Positions 11,056 to 24,960 of a DNA stretch of 64,000 nucleotides are shown here, piece after piece. Origin of the DNA: Macrostomum hystrix (Eukaryota; Platyhelminthes; Macrostomidae); contig CATNEN010000001.1 of assembly GCA_950097015.1 (NCBI GenBank), positions 23,267,501-23,331,500 of the forward strand, in the 5' to 3' direction. Position numbers and translations under genes: made by a program. Under the pieces are notes generated by a model. That model was not told the DNA's origin. It searched no databases and was given only the letters and a program-made list of their open reading frames with translations. How positions within the stretch are numbered: the first letter of the stretch is position 1; every line of letters begins with the position of its first letter.

Positions 11056-12470
11056 ATTGGAAGTTGGGTATGCCGGTTGTGCATGATTTGAATGGCACAT
11101 CAGACTCATTCATGAGAACTGCACTGTCCGAATTGTATGGCTGTTGCTGAGAGGATTAAATATGAGCAAATTAGTCAGTTTGATAGAACTGGCATCTTTT
11201 TGCAGCTGGCTCCAAGAACTGGGAAAGTGCATGCTATATGAATTCCACAACCTTTTACTGGGCTAACTATGGGTGTATAAGCGAATACTTCTGTAAAATG
11301 TGTGGAATAAGCGATGTGCTTTTGATGACCAATGTTTTAGGTGTCTAGCTGGGACACAGATTCCCTCATTAATCAAACAGTTGAATTCTTTGATGTCATT
11401 GCAGATAGCAGGCTGGCTGCATAGTAATGGGCCTCGAGAGAGAGATGTTTGAAATGGACATTTCGCTGCTATTTATTTATTTATTGCATACCCCAGTGAA
11501 TGCGCTCTGTGAAGCAGGGCAGAATAATTTTGCTGTGGACAGTAGGATTGACATAAAAGATCTAATGAATCATGCAATAATGCTGTTGCGCTTGCGAAAG
11601 ACACTGCCAAACCAGCAAACCCTTTTTAATAACAGAATTGATGCCTGCACTTTCTGATGAGATGGTGTTTTGTTTTAAAACTAAAATATGTTGTGTCTAT
11701 TGTTTATTTATTTCGCTATTTCAGCTCTGCGGGCCACGGCATGGCGAAGACATGATTGACCAATAACTGCATTATGATTGACTAATAACGGCATTATGGT
11801 TGTGCAATTTTGTTTGACTATGCTATGCTTTGTGAAATATTTACTATGATTAATGATAACAGCCTTACCTAACAGCCTTATGTAAATAAATTGTGAAAAA
11901 GAGGCACATGTTTCAGTAAAGCCAATACCGTAAAAAATTCTGACGTGTGAATATTTCAACTGACAGTAGAGTAACAGACATCAGGATGTAAATGTGTTAT
12001 TATAATAAGTCCACACAGTGGAGAGTGTAGACATATAAGTTTCTTTTATGTATTCATCTGCGTGTTTATCAATCTGTCTAACAGTCTAGCAGCCTGTCAA
12101 TGTATCTTTCAACTAACTGTCATACAAATCTGTCATACTGTCATGCAGATCTGTCATCTGTCATACAAACTGATTTAGACACAGCTGCGAAGCTGATTTA
12201 GGCACAGCTGATTTAGGCATAGCTGCGAAACTTATTTGAATCAAACTGGTTGAATCAGCCATTGATATTAGCTATTACACATTGCAAACTATCAAGATGT
12301 GATCTGATTTGAAATGTACTCGTATTCAAAAAGGGATTTGATTTAAGGTGGGATTTGACAATGCGAATGAGGCATGTGAGAAAAGAGAAGTTTGCTGAGG
12401 AGTGACTCGAAAGGAGAAGGGGAAATAATGTGAAAATTGAGCAATGAAACTATAGAATATAAAATCAAAG
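11056..12470 (+). repeat. Diverged direct repeat of the segment downstream of the RPA-like gene
   Basis: Several blocks match 20390-21545 in the same order. Examples are ATGGGCCTCGAGAGAGA, CCCCAGTGAATGCGCTCTG, CAGTAGGATTGACA and the block from TTTGACAATGCGAATGAGG to GAAGTTTGCTGAGGAGTG. No coding domain is recognised in either copy. Confidence 0.7.
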
Positions 12471-12774
12471 GAGAAAAGGCAGAACTGAGCTTCTGAGATT
12501 GGATTTAAACTGGAACAGCATAGGACAACAATTTATTGCCGTAGATATTGTTTGATATATCTACAAGCAGAATGGGATCTGATTGAAAATGGGATCTGAT
12601 TGAAAATAGGATATGATTCAAATTGGAATTTGATGAAAATGAGTACCTCTGAGTTCTGCAAATGTATGAAATTTCAGATCAGCAGATCTGTAAGTCTTTA
12701 AGACTGATTATCGCTAGCTGACAAACTGACAGTTTGTGACAATACCGAGTATCCTCAATTCTTGAAATTCGCCT

Positions 12775-13095
12775 TCTCTGTTCTATGCAGTGTATTTTAA
12801 ATGGCATGAAAGTTTGCAACGAAATGGTTGCCCTGGCATGAATCAATTTTCCCTTCCTGTACTTTTATTGTAATACTTCTCAGTTCAACAAATAACCACT
12901 GTGGGATCTGCAAATAGTGGACTATTTTCACCCTGAGATTAGCCAATATCTCCCAGTTCAGCAAGTAATCGTCAGTTCTTGACACGCACCTTCTCTGTTC
13001 TATGCAGTGTATTTTAAATCGCATGAAAGTTTGCAACGAAATGGTTCCCCTGGCATGAATCGATTTTCCCTTCCTGTACTTTGATTATAATACTG
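12775..13095 (+). repeat. Two 105-bp direct repeats about 212 bp apart
   Basis: The segment at about 12776-12880, containing TCTGTTCTATGCAGTGTATT and CCCTTCCTGTACTTT, is repeated at about 12988-13092 with few differences. The spacer is unrelated. Confidence 0.8.
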
Positions 13096-13279
13096 TGTTA
13101 ATCCAAGCGAAAAAATGAGTCTCTAGTAATCGTAAATGTAAGCAAATAATCAAATTATAATCAGTTTATTTTTCAAGGCAGTTTCATTCTTATTTCAGCG
13201 CTAAAGTTTGCGTTGAACCGCTAAAGTTCGCATCGCACTTTCATTTGGTGCTGTTGCTGCCGTTGTTGCTGCTGCTACT

Positions 13280-16200
13280 TTCTTTCTTTCTTTCGTTTCC
13301 AGGGCGCGCCCGATCCGGAGTACCGATAAGGGCGGGGGCGCTAGAGGCGCCCCATACTGCGCAGGAGCTCGACGACCGCGGCCGGGTTCTCCATCAAGTT
13401 CTCGGCCGGGATTCCGCGTAGGGCTCGGTGGCGGTCGCCTCTTGGACAGTGGAGGACGACGTGGTCGACACTGTCCACCTCGCCGCAATCGGGACACAGC
13501 GGGGACGCGTCGACACCGAGACGGTAGCGGGTCTTTCTATCGACCATGCTGGCGCCCGCGCGAAGTTGGTTGACCAGGACCTGTTGCTTCCGCGGCAGAC
13601 CCTGGGGCGGGCTCCAGAAAGGGCCGACTGCTATGATATCCAGGGCGCGCCGGCAGCGTCGGGTGGCTGCTCTGGCGGCGTCCAACTGGATCGGGACCTG
13701 ACTTTGGTCTAGTTTTGCCGCCCTGGCCGCCGCCTGATCGGCGGCCTCGTTGCCGGTAATACCGCAGTGGGCCGGAACCCAGCAGAAGCCAATCTTGGTG
13801 CCTAGCTCGATCAGGTCCAGAATGAGCTGCCAGCAGTCGGCTGCTACTGAGTCCCTCTGCCTAAGTGGCCCGGCGCTCAGGGTCGTGATGGCGCTCAGGC
13901 TGTCGGTGGCGATGGTGATGTCCGGGGGTCTGTCTGCCGCGGTGTTGCAGAGGCGGAGGCCCTCTCGGATAGCGGTGAGTTCGGCCGTGAAGCTGCTGCA
14001 TAGGGCGCCCGCCGCAGACATGCGGGCTGCCTCTGGTGGAAGCCATTGTGCGACTGCTGCTCCCCCGCCGTTTCTGCAACCGTCCTGTACCGAGCCGTCG
14101 GTCCAGATGACGTGCTCCGTGAGACGGGACACGGTTGGTTCGGCGAGGGCGGCGCGAAGTTCTGCTGGCATTTGTCGGGTTGCTTCTTTGGCGGCCGATG
14201 TGTCGAAGCGGACTTCTAGGCTTCTGCTGATGGTCCACGGTGCTGGGCCGATTGCCGTTGGTGCTCTTGGGTGGGCCTCAAGCGTGGTGCTGCATTCCAG
14301 CTCTTGCGCGATGCGGCGCCAGTAGGCGCGGTACGGGCGGTTGGCATCCGAGAGCGCGTCCGGGATGCGTTCCCCGCGCTGGCCGTCGTTGGCCCGGTTC
14401 TTCATTGCGGCTTCGTAGGTCCGGTTTTTGAGTCTTGGTCGCTCGTTCGCGGTTGCTGCTTGGTGCGCTGGGATGTCGGCCGGTAGTCTGGCCATCCTCT
14501 CGCGGAGGTTGCTAGCTCTTTCCGCGGCGATGTGGTGGAGGGGCGGCAGGTTGGCGACGGCCAGCAGTTTGTCCGTCCGATAGGGCATCACGCAGCCGGT
14601 GATTAGGCGTGCACACGCGTTCTGCTGCCTCTCCACAAGTGCCCGGTTGCTTGGTGCTGCGCTCGTTAACCAAATGGCACTGCCGTAGTCCGCAATGGAG
14701 CGGCAGGTTGCGATGTAGGCTGCGCGCAGTGTTTTCTGGTCGGCGCCTGTTTGTCTGTCTGCGAGCATCTGGATCGGTCGGCGTCTAGCTGCCATTTTCC
14801 GTCTGACATCCTTGGCATGCTCTCCGAAACCGAGGTGGTCGTCGAATTTGACCCCTAGGAAGGTCGGGTTCGCCTCGAACCGCAGTGGGTCTCCGTTGAT
14901 GTTGAGGTCGAGTCTTATCTTGCCTCTGTTTTCGGCCGGGGATAAAGTGAAGGTGCTGTAACTGCACTTCGCGGTGCTGAGCTCGACTTTCCATCTCTTA
15001 CACCACCCGGCGATGGCGTCCAGAGCCGGTTGCAGGATGTTCTTGCATTCTTGAAGTTTTTCCTTGGTAGCGAGTATCGCGCTGTCGTCGGCGTAAAGGC
15101 TCACACTCGTGTCCGGTGAAGCGGCGTGGATGGTGTCTGGTAGGTCATTGATGTAAACCAGCCATAGCAGCGGGGCCAGGACGCTGCCTTGTGGGAGCCC
15201 CTCGCGGAAGGTGCGTTCCTTACTGTTGCTGGTGCCTACTCGGACCTTGGCCCTTCTATCCGCCAGAAAGCTGTTGATCCACCTGAGGACACAGGGTGGG
15301 GTGCCGACCTCTTTAAGTTTCAGGAGGAGGGCTCTCTTCCAGACCCTGTCGTAAGCGCGGGAGAAGTCCAGGAGACCAAGGACAGATCGCATCGCTGGGG
15401 ATCTTTCGAAGCCATCGAAGATTTGTTGTGAGATGCGGGCGATCTGCTCCTCGCATGATCTGCCCTTCCGGAACCCGGCTTGCACTCCACTGATCTTGCC
15501 GTTGGACTCCAAGAAGTAGCTGAGACGGTGGTAGACCAGTCGTTCCGCGACCTTAGCGATACAGCTGGTGAGGGCGACCGGTCTGTAACTGCCGAGTTCC
15601 TCCGCTGGCTTGCCGCGCTTCGGGATAGGAATTATTGTGGCGCGCCGCCATTGGTGCGGGCATTTTCCGGTCAGCCACGACTTGTTCACCAGATCGAGCA
15701 GTCTCTTCTCCGTGGGGCTTGCGAGGTGCTTCAGCATCTCGTTCGTAACCTGATCGTCGCCGGGGCTCTTGCCGGACTTAAGCCCGGTCAGGACGTTCTT
15801 TAGCTCCGCTGCAGAGAAGGCTGAGCAAAGCCCCTTACGATCGTTGTTGTTTCAGCAGGGTGCTTGCATAGCTCTATAGGCCTGGTGGTTGATGGAGCGG
15901 TCGTCGTGGTCCCGTGGGATCCGTGAGATGCTGGCGTAGAGACTACAGAACGCTTCTGCCTTTTCTCTATCGTTGGTGGCGGTTCTGGGCGAGCCGCCAC
16001 GGGTCGGGTCGGCCGGGATCTTGAGCGCCGCGTTCGGTGGGGGTGGTGCTGGGTCGCCGCGCAGAGACCGCATGATAGCGAAGAGGTCAGAGTTGATGTT
16101 CAGCGACGCTGTCTTTTCTTTCCAGAAAGCGGCTTTCTCTCTCTGGATCGTGTTGCGGACGTTCTCGCGGGTCGCTTGGTACGCTTCTAGGTCGCTTTTT

Positions 16201-18096
16201 TCCCTGCTTGTTTCTGCTTGTTTGCGGGCTTGCGCGTTCTCCTTGCAGGCCTTGTCGCAGGCTTCTGTCCAGAAGGGCTTACCGGGGGTGCTGCGGGCTC
16301 CTCTGGGGATGCACTCCAGGGCTGCAGTCAGGATGTTGTCGCTGAGCCTTTGGTGATCGAAGTCCACGCTGGAACCTGACTCGGGTTTGCTCGGCCTGAG
16401 CTTAGCCTCTCGGTTGTCGAGCGATTGTTTGTACGCCTTCCAGTCGGCTTTCTTGAAACACCAGCGCGTCTGGCGATTCCGTTTTCCACTGGCAGATGTC
16501 TTAGTCAGCTCGTAGAGTAGGGGCAGGTGGTCGCTGCCGATACACTCGGTTGTCCGCCAGCTAGGACGGCAGACTGCGGTGAGGTTAGGTGAGCACCAAG
16601 TTAGATCCGGACTGGACTTGCCTCCTGTGGCCGGGTTTGTCCTCGTGTGGGCGGACGGGAGGTTGCAGAGGTGTAGGCTGCGTCGGAGCGCCCACTGTTC
16701 GATGCAATCTCCTCTGTCGTCGTCCGGTTGGTGCTCGTCCCAGCTACCGTGGCCGTTGAAGTCGCCGCCGATGACACCGCGCGTGGTGACCGGGATGAGG
16801 TCCCAGTCGGGCTCCCAGTTGTCTTGTTGCCGCTGGTCGCTGTTTGGTGGTGCGTACACGGAGGTGATGTTAAACTTGCCTTTGCCCTTTGGAATGATGG
16901 TGACTGTGGCCCAGTCCATCGGCCCATCGCTGCTTGTTCGTTGATCCATGAATGGGATGTCGTTGCGCACCAGTATTAGCACGCCTCCGCGGCCCGGGGG
17001 CGCTGTGTTTTTTCTTGATTTTTTAGTGTTTTGTCCCCTAGTAGCTCTGTTGCCGGTTGCGAGTTCGATCTGCGGTGGTGGCAGTGCGTTGGCTGTTCTG
17101 GTGGCTTCCGATTCGGTGTCCGGGCCCTTGTCCGTGGATGCTGCCGGGGCCGTTTGCTGATTGTGGTTGTCCTTGTCCCCTTCGCGTTCCGGCCATGGCT
17201 GGTCCCGGTTGATGCAGGCCTGTCTGCCGCTGCGACAACCCTGGCACCAGGTCGTCCTGTCGTTTGGCCAGCGTAGCCGGCATCGCGGTCTGGCGGTGGC
17301 GCGCCGGCGGGGGGGGCCGTTTGGAGCTGCTTGCGTCATCTGGGTGTTCTGGAGTCGTGGGCTTCCGCCGTCCTGGCGGTCGTCGTCAGTAGTGGTGGCG
17401 GTGACCTCCGGGGTATGTTCTGGTTTTGGTGCGCCATCCTTGCGGGCCGCGACGCTGTAGCCGTGGGGCGGGATGAAGTTGGCTCCTTGACGCAATTTCG
17501 TCTCCTGGACGAGGGCAGCGCAAGGTTGGGTTTGTCTGAGCCTCTCGGCCAGCTCCGTGCGGCGGGCCTGCAGCCCATTACAGTTAAGCTGCAGGACCAG
17601 GAGCTCTGGGCCGGGTCTCTTAACCCTTCTGTGCTGTCTTCTCGGGCGGCTGTTCGTTTTCGGTTCACCAGCCGTGGCGTCTCCGCCCCTGAGACGCATC
17701 ACAAGATTCAGCTCCTCGGACGCGTCCTGATCGGTGGTTTCGTTGGGTCGATCTCCTCGTCTTGCGCAGTATCCCTGAAGGGTGTGACATTTCGTCGGCA
17801 ACGGTGGTGTGCCGTCCAGGGGCCCCTCGTGGAGGGAGTCACTTGCCGCGTGGGTATGATGGTACTCACGCACCGGGTCGGCCCGGTCCCGCTGCTGCTA
17901 CTGCTGGAGCTGCTGCTCCGCTCCTGCTCCTGCTACTGCTGCTGCTGCTGCTTCCGCTCCTGCAGCAGGCGTAAATTTCGCAGCTTTTCATTTAGCCTTT
18001 GTTCTTGTTGCTGTTGTTGTTCCTGCTGCTGCCGGTGCTCGGCGACGGCGGGGCAGCGTGCTATGCGGTGAGGCCCACCGCAGAGGTAACACGAGA
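13280..18096 (-). mobile_element. I/Ingi-type non-LTR retrotransposon
   Basis: On the minus strand: a CCHC-type knuckle reading, an apurinic-type endonuclease, reverse transcriptase, RNase H and a C-terminal CCHC-like finger, ending in a (GAAA)n tail at about 13280-13300. An RNase H after the reverse transcriptase with a short microsatellite tail fits the I group (I, Ingi, Vingi and relatives). ORF2 has a single stop, so the copy is young or nearly intact. It sits between the two repeated segments of Helitron-like unit 2. Exact 5' end and target duplication were not found. A related, more decayed element lies at 55985-58343. Confidence 0.8.
13341..17897 (-). pseudogene. Non-LTR ORF2: endonuclease, reverse transcriptase, RNase H, zinc finger (one in-frame TGA)
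   Basis: The frame is open from 17897 to 13341 except for one TGA near 15850, about 1,500 codons in all. The endonuclease starts with LQLNCNG and LVQETK, continues with GGDFNGHGSWD and ends with IGSDHLPLLYE. About 148 residues (16995-17440) are inserted between its first and second conserved blocks. Reverse transcriptase motifs: IIPIPKRGKPAEELGSYRP, QAGFRKGRSCEEQI, LLDFSRAYDRVW, LPQGSVLAPLLW and catalytic SLYADDSAI. RNase H shows WTDGSVQDG, FTAELTAI, ATDSLSAI and GNEAADQAA, so all four acidic residues are present. The finger is CPDCGEVDSVDHVVLHC. The TGA could be a mutation or readthrough; mutation is simpler. Confidence 0.85.
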
Positions 18097-18324
18097 CTGT
18101 ATGAATTGAGTGTTAAGAATGTTGCAATGAGTGTTAGAATTGTACCAAGTTTATTGTCTAACTGAATGCCTGACGGAAGGACTTAGTGAAAATAAATGAC
18201 CAAGTAAGGCAGATGTATAGAATTATAGGCAGACACAATGTTACTTACTGGGTCCTCTGCGGTGGCCTCCCCGACCGCGACGTCCGCCGCCGCCGCCGGC
18301 ATAGTAGTCGTGGTTGATTTTCAT
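17933..18324 (-). CDS. Small spliced RGG / CCHC zinc-knuckle protein upstream of ORF2
   Basis: A two-exon reading gives a 79-residue protein. Exon 1 (18324-18249) starts at an ATG and encodes a Gly/Arg-rich segment (GGGGGRRGRGGHRRG). A GTAAGT donor at 18248 and a CATACAG acceptor at 18097-18099 join it in phase to exon 2 (18096-17933). Exon 2 encodes CYLCGGPHRIARC (CX2CX3HX4C) and a Gln/Glu/Arg-rich helix, with stop TAG at 17935-17933. It ends just upstream of ORF2, the position of a retrotransposon gag-like ORF1. An intron inside a retrotransposon is odd, so exon 1 may belong to older host sequence, with the retroelement truncated near 18096. Nucleic-acid binding is inferred from the RGG and knuckle. 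Confidence 0.4.
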
Positions 18325-18927
18325 GGTTGTGGGCCATTCAGTGTTGTACGTCATATAAATATACTCCACCGTAAGGGCTGGATTTCAACCAGTGCTCAAA
18401 ACCCTGCAGATTAGCTTGGTCCATTCTGATTGGCTTAGAGCTTTTAGGCAGTCCAAAGTTGTCTCAGCCAGTTTGCGTCTAGAAGTTTTTTGTATCGTCT
18501 AGACGTTACGTTGTAGTTGAGGTAGGACAGCTTAATGCTGTGTGATTTGAGATTGGTGTATACAGTGGGTGGTGTTCTGCCATTTTGACTGGCTTAGCTT
18601 TATCAGCTCATTAGGGTTTGGAATTGTACCATGGTTAATATCAAAGCTGTTTCTGATTGGTCAGCAGCTTTTGGGCCCACTCCTCACTTATGTTATTGGG
18701 GTGGTGGATTTGAGGGGTCTGGAAGCCAGAGGAGGTTGCCACACCCAATTGAAAGTGGCGTGAGTCATCGCACTTTTAAGTGCACGGTGGGTTGTTATTT
18801 TGAAATGAATATAGAGATAATATAAGCGACAGCGACTTTTATATCAAACTAAACGGCCCTATCTAAGTGCAAAATTTTTGTTCTGTCATTTTCTAGACTT
18901 TTCTGTTTACTTAATAGCAAACAAACG

Positions 18928-20389
18928 ATGGAGTCGCCTGCCGGACAAGCCAAGAAGAGCAAAATGTGCGTATCTGCTCTGCTTCCGGGCCTGATGGAGG
19001 TTGCTGTCGTCGGCCTGGTGACGATGCTGACGACCATCAAGGACTTTGTCGGCAAGGACGGACCGGGCCAAGTTTTCTCCTTCGTCTTAAGTGATGACAC
19101 GGGGGACATTCGAGTGAGCGTGTTTGGCACAGATCTGAGGCCACTTCTGGACGTCTGCCAAGCCGACGAGGCCGTGCGCATAACCGGAGGTTGGGTGAAG
19201 AAGGCAAATTCGGCGTACAACCGTACGGGTAACCAATACGAGATGACCGTATCTGTTGACAAATCTGGTGTTATTGTGAAGACAAACGAGACGGTTTCTC
19301 GACGTGCAGCTATGTACAGGAAAATTAATGAGATTTCCGGAAGCCAGATTAACACGTGAGTAATATTGTTGACAGGTTATTATAGTCGTTTTACTCTGGG
19401 ATCTTTGTGGCTTATTAGACTGCAGTTTATAGATACTACAAGCTTGGCAGCCTTCGTGCAGTCGCTTTTAGTCATTTGTTTTCCATTTCCATACAACGCA
19501 GGAATGTCGACGTTCGTGGAACAATCTCTGCAGTCGAGAAACCGCGGGAAGTGAAAACCGGTGCCGGAAAGCTGGTCAACCTAGCGAAAGTGACGCTCGT
19601 GGATCAGTCTGGGTGCCAAGTATCGTGTACCTTCTGGGCTACCTCTGCCACTAAGGTGACTAACTGGTCCGTGGGCGACGTTCTGGCCATTCGAGGTGCG
19701 CAAGTCCAGGAGTTCGCCGAAGCGGTTAGTCTCGGTTGTTCCAAAGCGGAAGTGCAGCATTGGCCAGAAGACTCTGCCGAAGTCTGATGCTTCCGACTGG
19801 TACAGACAGGCTGTGACTAGCCAACAGTGCTTCGAGGCGGTGCGCATCACCCAAAGTGTTCGACAGGAGAACAAGGCGTCACGAGATGACGAAATGGTGA
19901 TGCAATACCTGAGCGAATGTATAGCCAATTCAACGGTGTACAACGAATCCGACTGCGTTTCGGAGACAAGGAGGTGAGTTTATTTGACGGAACTAACGCG
20001 AATTTTCTGCTTCGCGACTCTACCCTTTAACTGAGGGACTGAATAATGCTGCTGACCACACCCCTATATTATGCATTTTCTATTGTCTAAAAGGATGCAA
20101 ATGGGGCACGCACACGTATGCAACAGTATTATATTAAGACTTCCTAATTAAAGAGATTTTATCCCCCATTTCATTTCGCAGATTACATTCTCCCGAGACG
20201 GGCAATACAGGAGCCAGCAGGTCCTCACTTCTACGCCTAGAGCTGATGTGGCTGAGCATTACGGCGACTCGCGAATATCTATGGACGAGTAATTGGTTCG
20301 GACAAGGATTTCAACCTGAACTACTCAGATTGAGTGCAGCATGGGTGAGACAGTTGCTGTGTAATTGTGTCTGTGAGATGTTGCAGTGA
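18928..20389 (+). CDS. RPA1-like OB-fold ssDNA-binding protein
   Basis: Exon 1 (18928-19355) starts at ATG and encodes an OB fold resembling RPA70 DNA-binding domain A (VFSFVLSDDTGDIRVSVFG). A GTGAGT donor at 19356 and an AACGCAG acceptor ending at 19501 join in phase (ACG, Thr) to exon 2. Exon 2 encodes a second OB fold like domain B (NVDVRGTISAVEKPRE, VTLVDQSGCQVSCTFW, GDVLAIRGAQVQEF). Near 19740-19785 the frame must shift by one base to continue into SDASDWYRQ; uncorrected, the protein stops at 19787. Exon 2 ends at a GTGAGT donor (19974). An in-phase exon 3 (20182-20389) adds 68 unrecognised residues. The zinc-bearing domain C of RPA70 is missing. RPA coats single-stranded DNA in replication; Helitrons often carry such genes, and this one lies inside Helitron-like unit 2. 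Confidence 0.75.
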
Positions 20390-21545
20390 GTCGCCATCAC
20401 AAGTTGAGCCGCCTGATGTGTAAATGGTGCATGATAGTTGAGCTCTGCCCATTGGCCCAATGAGTCACATCAGCGTAAATCCTGTTCATTTTGGAGCAGG
20501 TTGACTGCATATCAATGGGCCTTGAGAGACGTGGTTGAAATACGTGTTCGCTGCTTATCACGATTCAGAGGTTCTTCCACGCTAAAATGGAGGGTATGCA
20601 GCCATGGTCTGAAGCAGCCTAATCGCAGACCTTAAATCTTGTGATGGCCGACTAAGCATGTTGAGCTGTGCTGTGGCAAGAGTGAATGAACTTGCTTAAT
20701 GCCGACCCCGGCTGTGAATGCTTTCCAAGCAGTACAAAGCGTTTTGTGTGATATTGAGTGCGTGAACTTAACTTGCCCCAGTGAATGCCTCTGACCAGCA
20801 GTGCAGAGTAAAGCAAGCCAACAAGCAGTAGGATTGACACCATTATTCTTGCAGTCAAATGCAATGAACTGTGTAATGATACTGTCTTGTTGGCGGAGCC
20901 TTCTGCAAGTTCATCATCATGTTTACTGTTTGTGTAAATATTTTTAGGTGCAATGCAGTTTTTTCTTTTTTAATTGAATTGAATTCTCTACATTTGCAGT
21001 TTCTTTTCTTATAACGTCATATGATACGTTATTTGTATAATAATAATTTTGCCGAATGCTCACTCAATTGTTGTTGTTTTGTTGTTTTCGATGTGTTTTG
21101 TAATTGAAGAAATACAAATAAATGTTTTAGCCTCATGAATTTCATGAATCATTAGACCAGTCCCATGATTCATGAATCTACTACACTCCTGGTACCTGCC
21201 TTATTCTATTTTAAAAGGCATTGTCAGGCATGCATTTGTAATGAAGAATGATACATAATGGATTACTAAGAAAATAGGTCAGATGAGAAATAGGATCTGA
21301 TGAGAACTGGAATCATTAAGAAAAAGAAAGGAGATTAGAAATTGATCCATTGTTATTTAATTAGCCATTGATATTAGCTATCCATTATGAACTATCAAAA
21401 TGGGATCTAATTTGAAATATACTTTTATGTAAAATGGGATTTGATTCAAAATAAGATTTGACAATGTGAATGAGGCATATAAGAAAAGAGAAGTCTGCTG
21501 AGGAGTGTGACTAGAAAAGAGAGTGGGAATTTAGTATGATACTGA
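20390..21545 (+). repeat. Diverged direct repeat of 11056-12470
   Basis: This is the second copy of the non-coding segment also found after the 23-bp satellite of the same unit. It begins directly after the stop of the RPA-like gene, so it may be its 3' flank. Shared blocks include CAATGGGCCTTGAGAGA, CCCCAGTGAATGCCTCTG and TTTGACAATGTGAATGAGG. Confidence 0.7.
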
Positions 21546-22160
21546 TATATCATATATCATAGCTATATATAGCCAGTGTTAGCTTTATTAAAAGCGTCAA
21601 ACCAAAGGTCGAAGGATGTAGCTCCAGTTGCTTTTGCAAAGTCCATTCACAATGAGATAGCTGCATTGAACTGACTCTTTAAGTTATTTATTATAATAAG
21701 AGGGCCTCATTCAAGGGCAATAGTTGCAATGCGGAGCTACTTATTGTTCGGAACGTTGCAGTCGCAGTTAGTACGATGAGCAGGGCTTAGAAATTCACTT
21801 ACAAATGAAGAAAGTAAAAAATTTGTCTGAATGTGTATAAATCTGTAGTACACATGAGCAATACAAGCAACAAGAAAATCGGAATAAAGCAAATCATTTC
21901 TTTGATAGTCGGAATTTCTTGGAATAAAATTAAATTTCATTTTCAGTAACAACTAAAAAAGTGCTCTGAACAATTTTATGTATAAAATGAGTAAGATAAT
22001 TTTATTAAAAACGTTGACATATAAAAGCTCCAAACAAAGAAACCGTAAAAAAGTTGATAGTTTTGTTTTACCTAAAAATGCGTTATTAACGATCTCCCAA
22101 AAATTCCTATTTTAAATAGAGAAAATTATCGTCTTATTTTCACTTTTAAGTTACTGAATA
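21546..22160. other. AT-rich, no gene recognised
   Basis: Only short open frames. It precedes the 3' hairpin of Helitron-like unit 2. Confidence 0.4.
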
Positions 22161-22789
22161 TGGCTCCCCGAAGGGGGGCTAAAACTTGCTAGTCTTAATA
22201 TACTAAAAATGAAATGGTTGCTTGGTTGGTTGGCTGGTTGTAATTGATTTTCTCCCGAACGGCTCAACCGATTTTCACCATTTCTTCACCAAAAGATGCC
22301 AAATATGGGGACAATTATACACGTATTTTTATTAAGCTTAACTTTATTGCTAAAGGGATTAAATATACGAAAAACATGATTTTTTCAAAGGTCAAACCAT
22401 CTTGGCCTATTGAGAATTTCACTGACAGCCACTGAATTAGAATTGCATCGTCAAATTCTAAGTTCTAAGTTCTAAATTTGAAGCCTGCACTCTGGAGACA
22501 AATTTGAAATAAATGTACACAACCAACCGCGAGACTGAGTGTACTCTATTTTCTTACTTCATTGTACAATGCCAGAACTTTAAGAATTCATTTTAAAAGG
22601 CTGATTTTTGCACCCACTAACCAACAGTCGGAATAGCCGATGTGTAGGCACTAGGAATAAGTTAGGCTAGGCTAGGGTTCGATTCTGCACTGCGTCAAAT
22701 CATTTAGACTAATTTTAAGCCAGTAGTGATTGAAGATTATTTTAATTTATTTTTTTCATTTCGTAAATAAAATATTATAAACCATAGAA

Positions 22790-24960
<2,171 letters not shown>

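Larger units (their letters stand above)
9944..22192 (+). mobile_element. Helitron-like unit 2 carrying an RPA-like gene and a nested retrotransposon
   Basis: The unit begins TCTAATATACTAAAAATGA directly after the CTAG of unit 1. It ends with a hairpin (GCTCCCC-GAA-GGGGGGC, about 22164-22180) and CTAG at 22189-22192, directly followed by the TCTTAATATAC start of unit 3. Contents in order: conserved head, 23-bp satellite, a segment repeated later in the unit, a minus-strand non-LTR retrotransposon, an RPA1-like gene and the second copy of the repeated segment. Helitrons of plants and some animals carry RPA-like genes, which fits, but no Rep/helicase is present. An alternative is that the two termini belong to separate smaller elements flanking unrelated DNA. 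Confidence 0.5.

Noticed and set aside
13428-17974. Many plus-strand ORFs over the retrotransposon, some above 190 codons
   Set aside because: They are GC-rich shadows antisense to endonuclease, reverse transcriptase and RNase H coding sequence.
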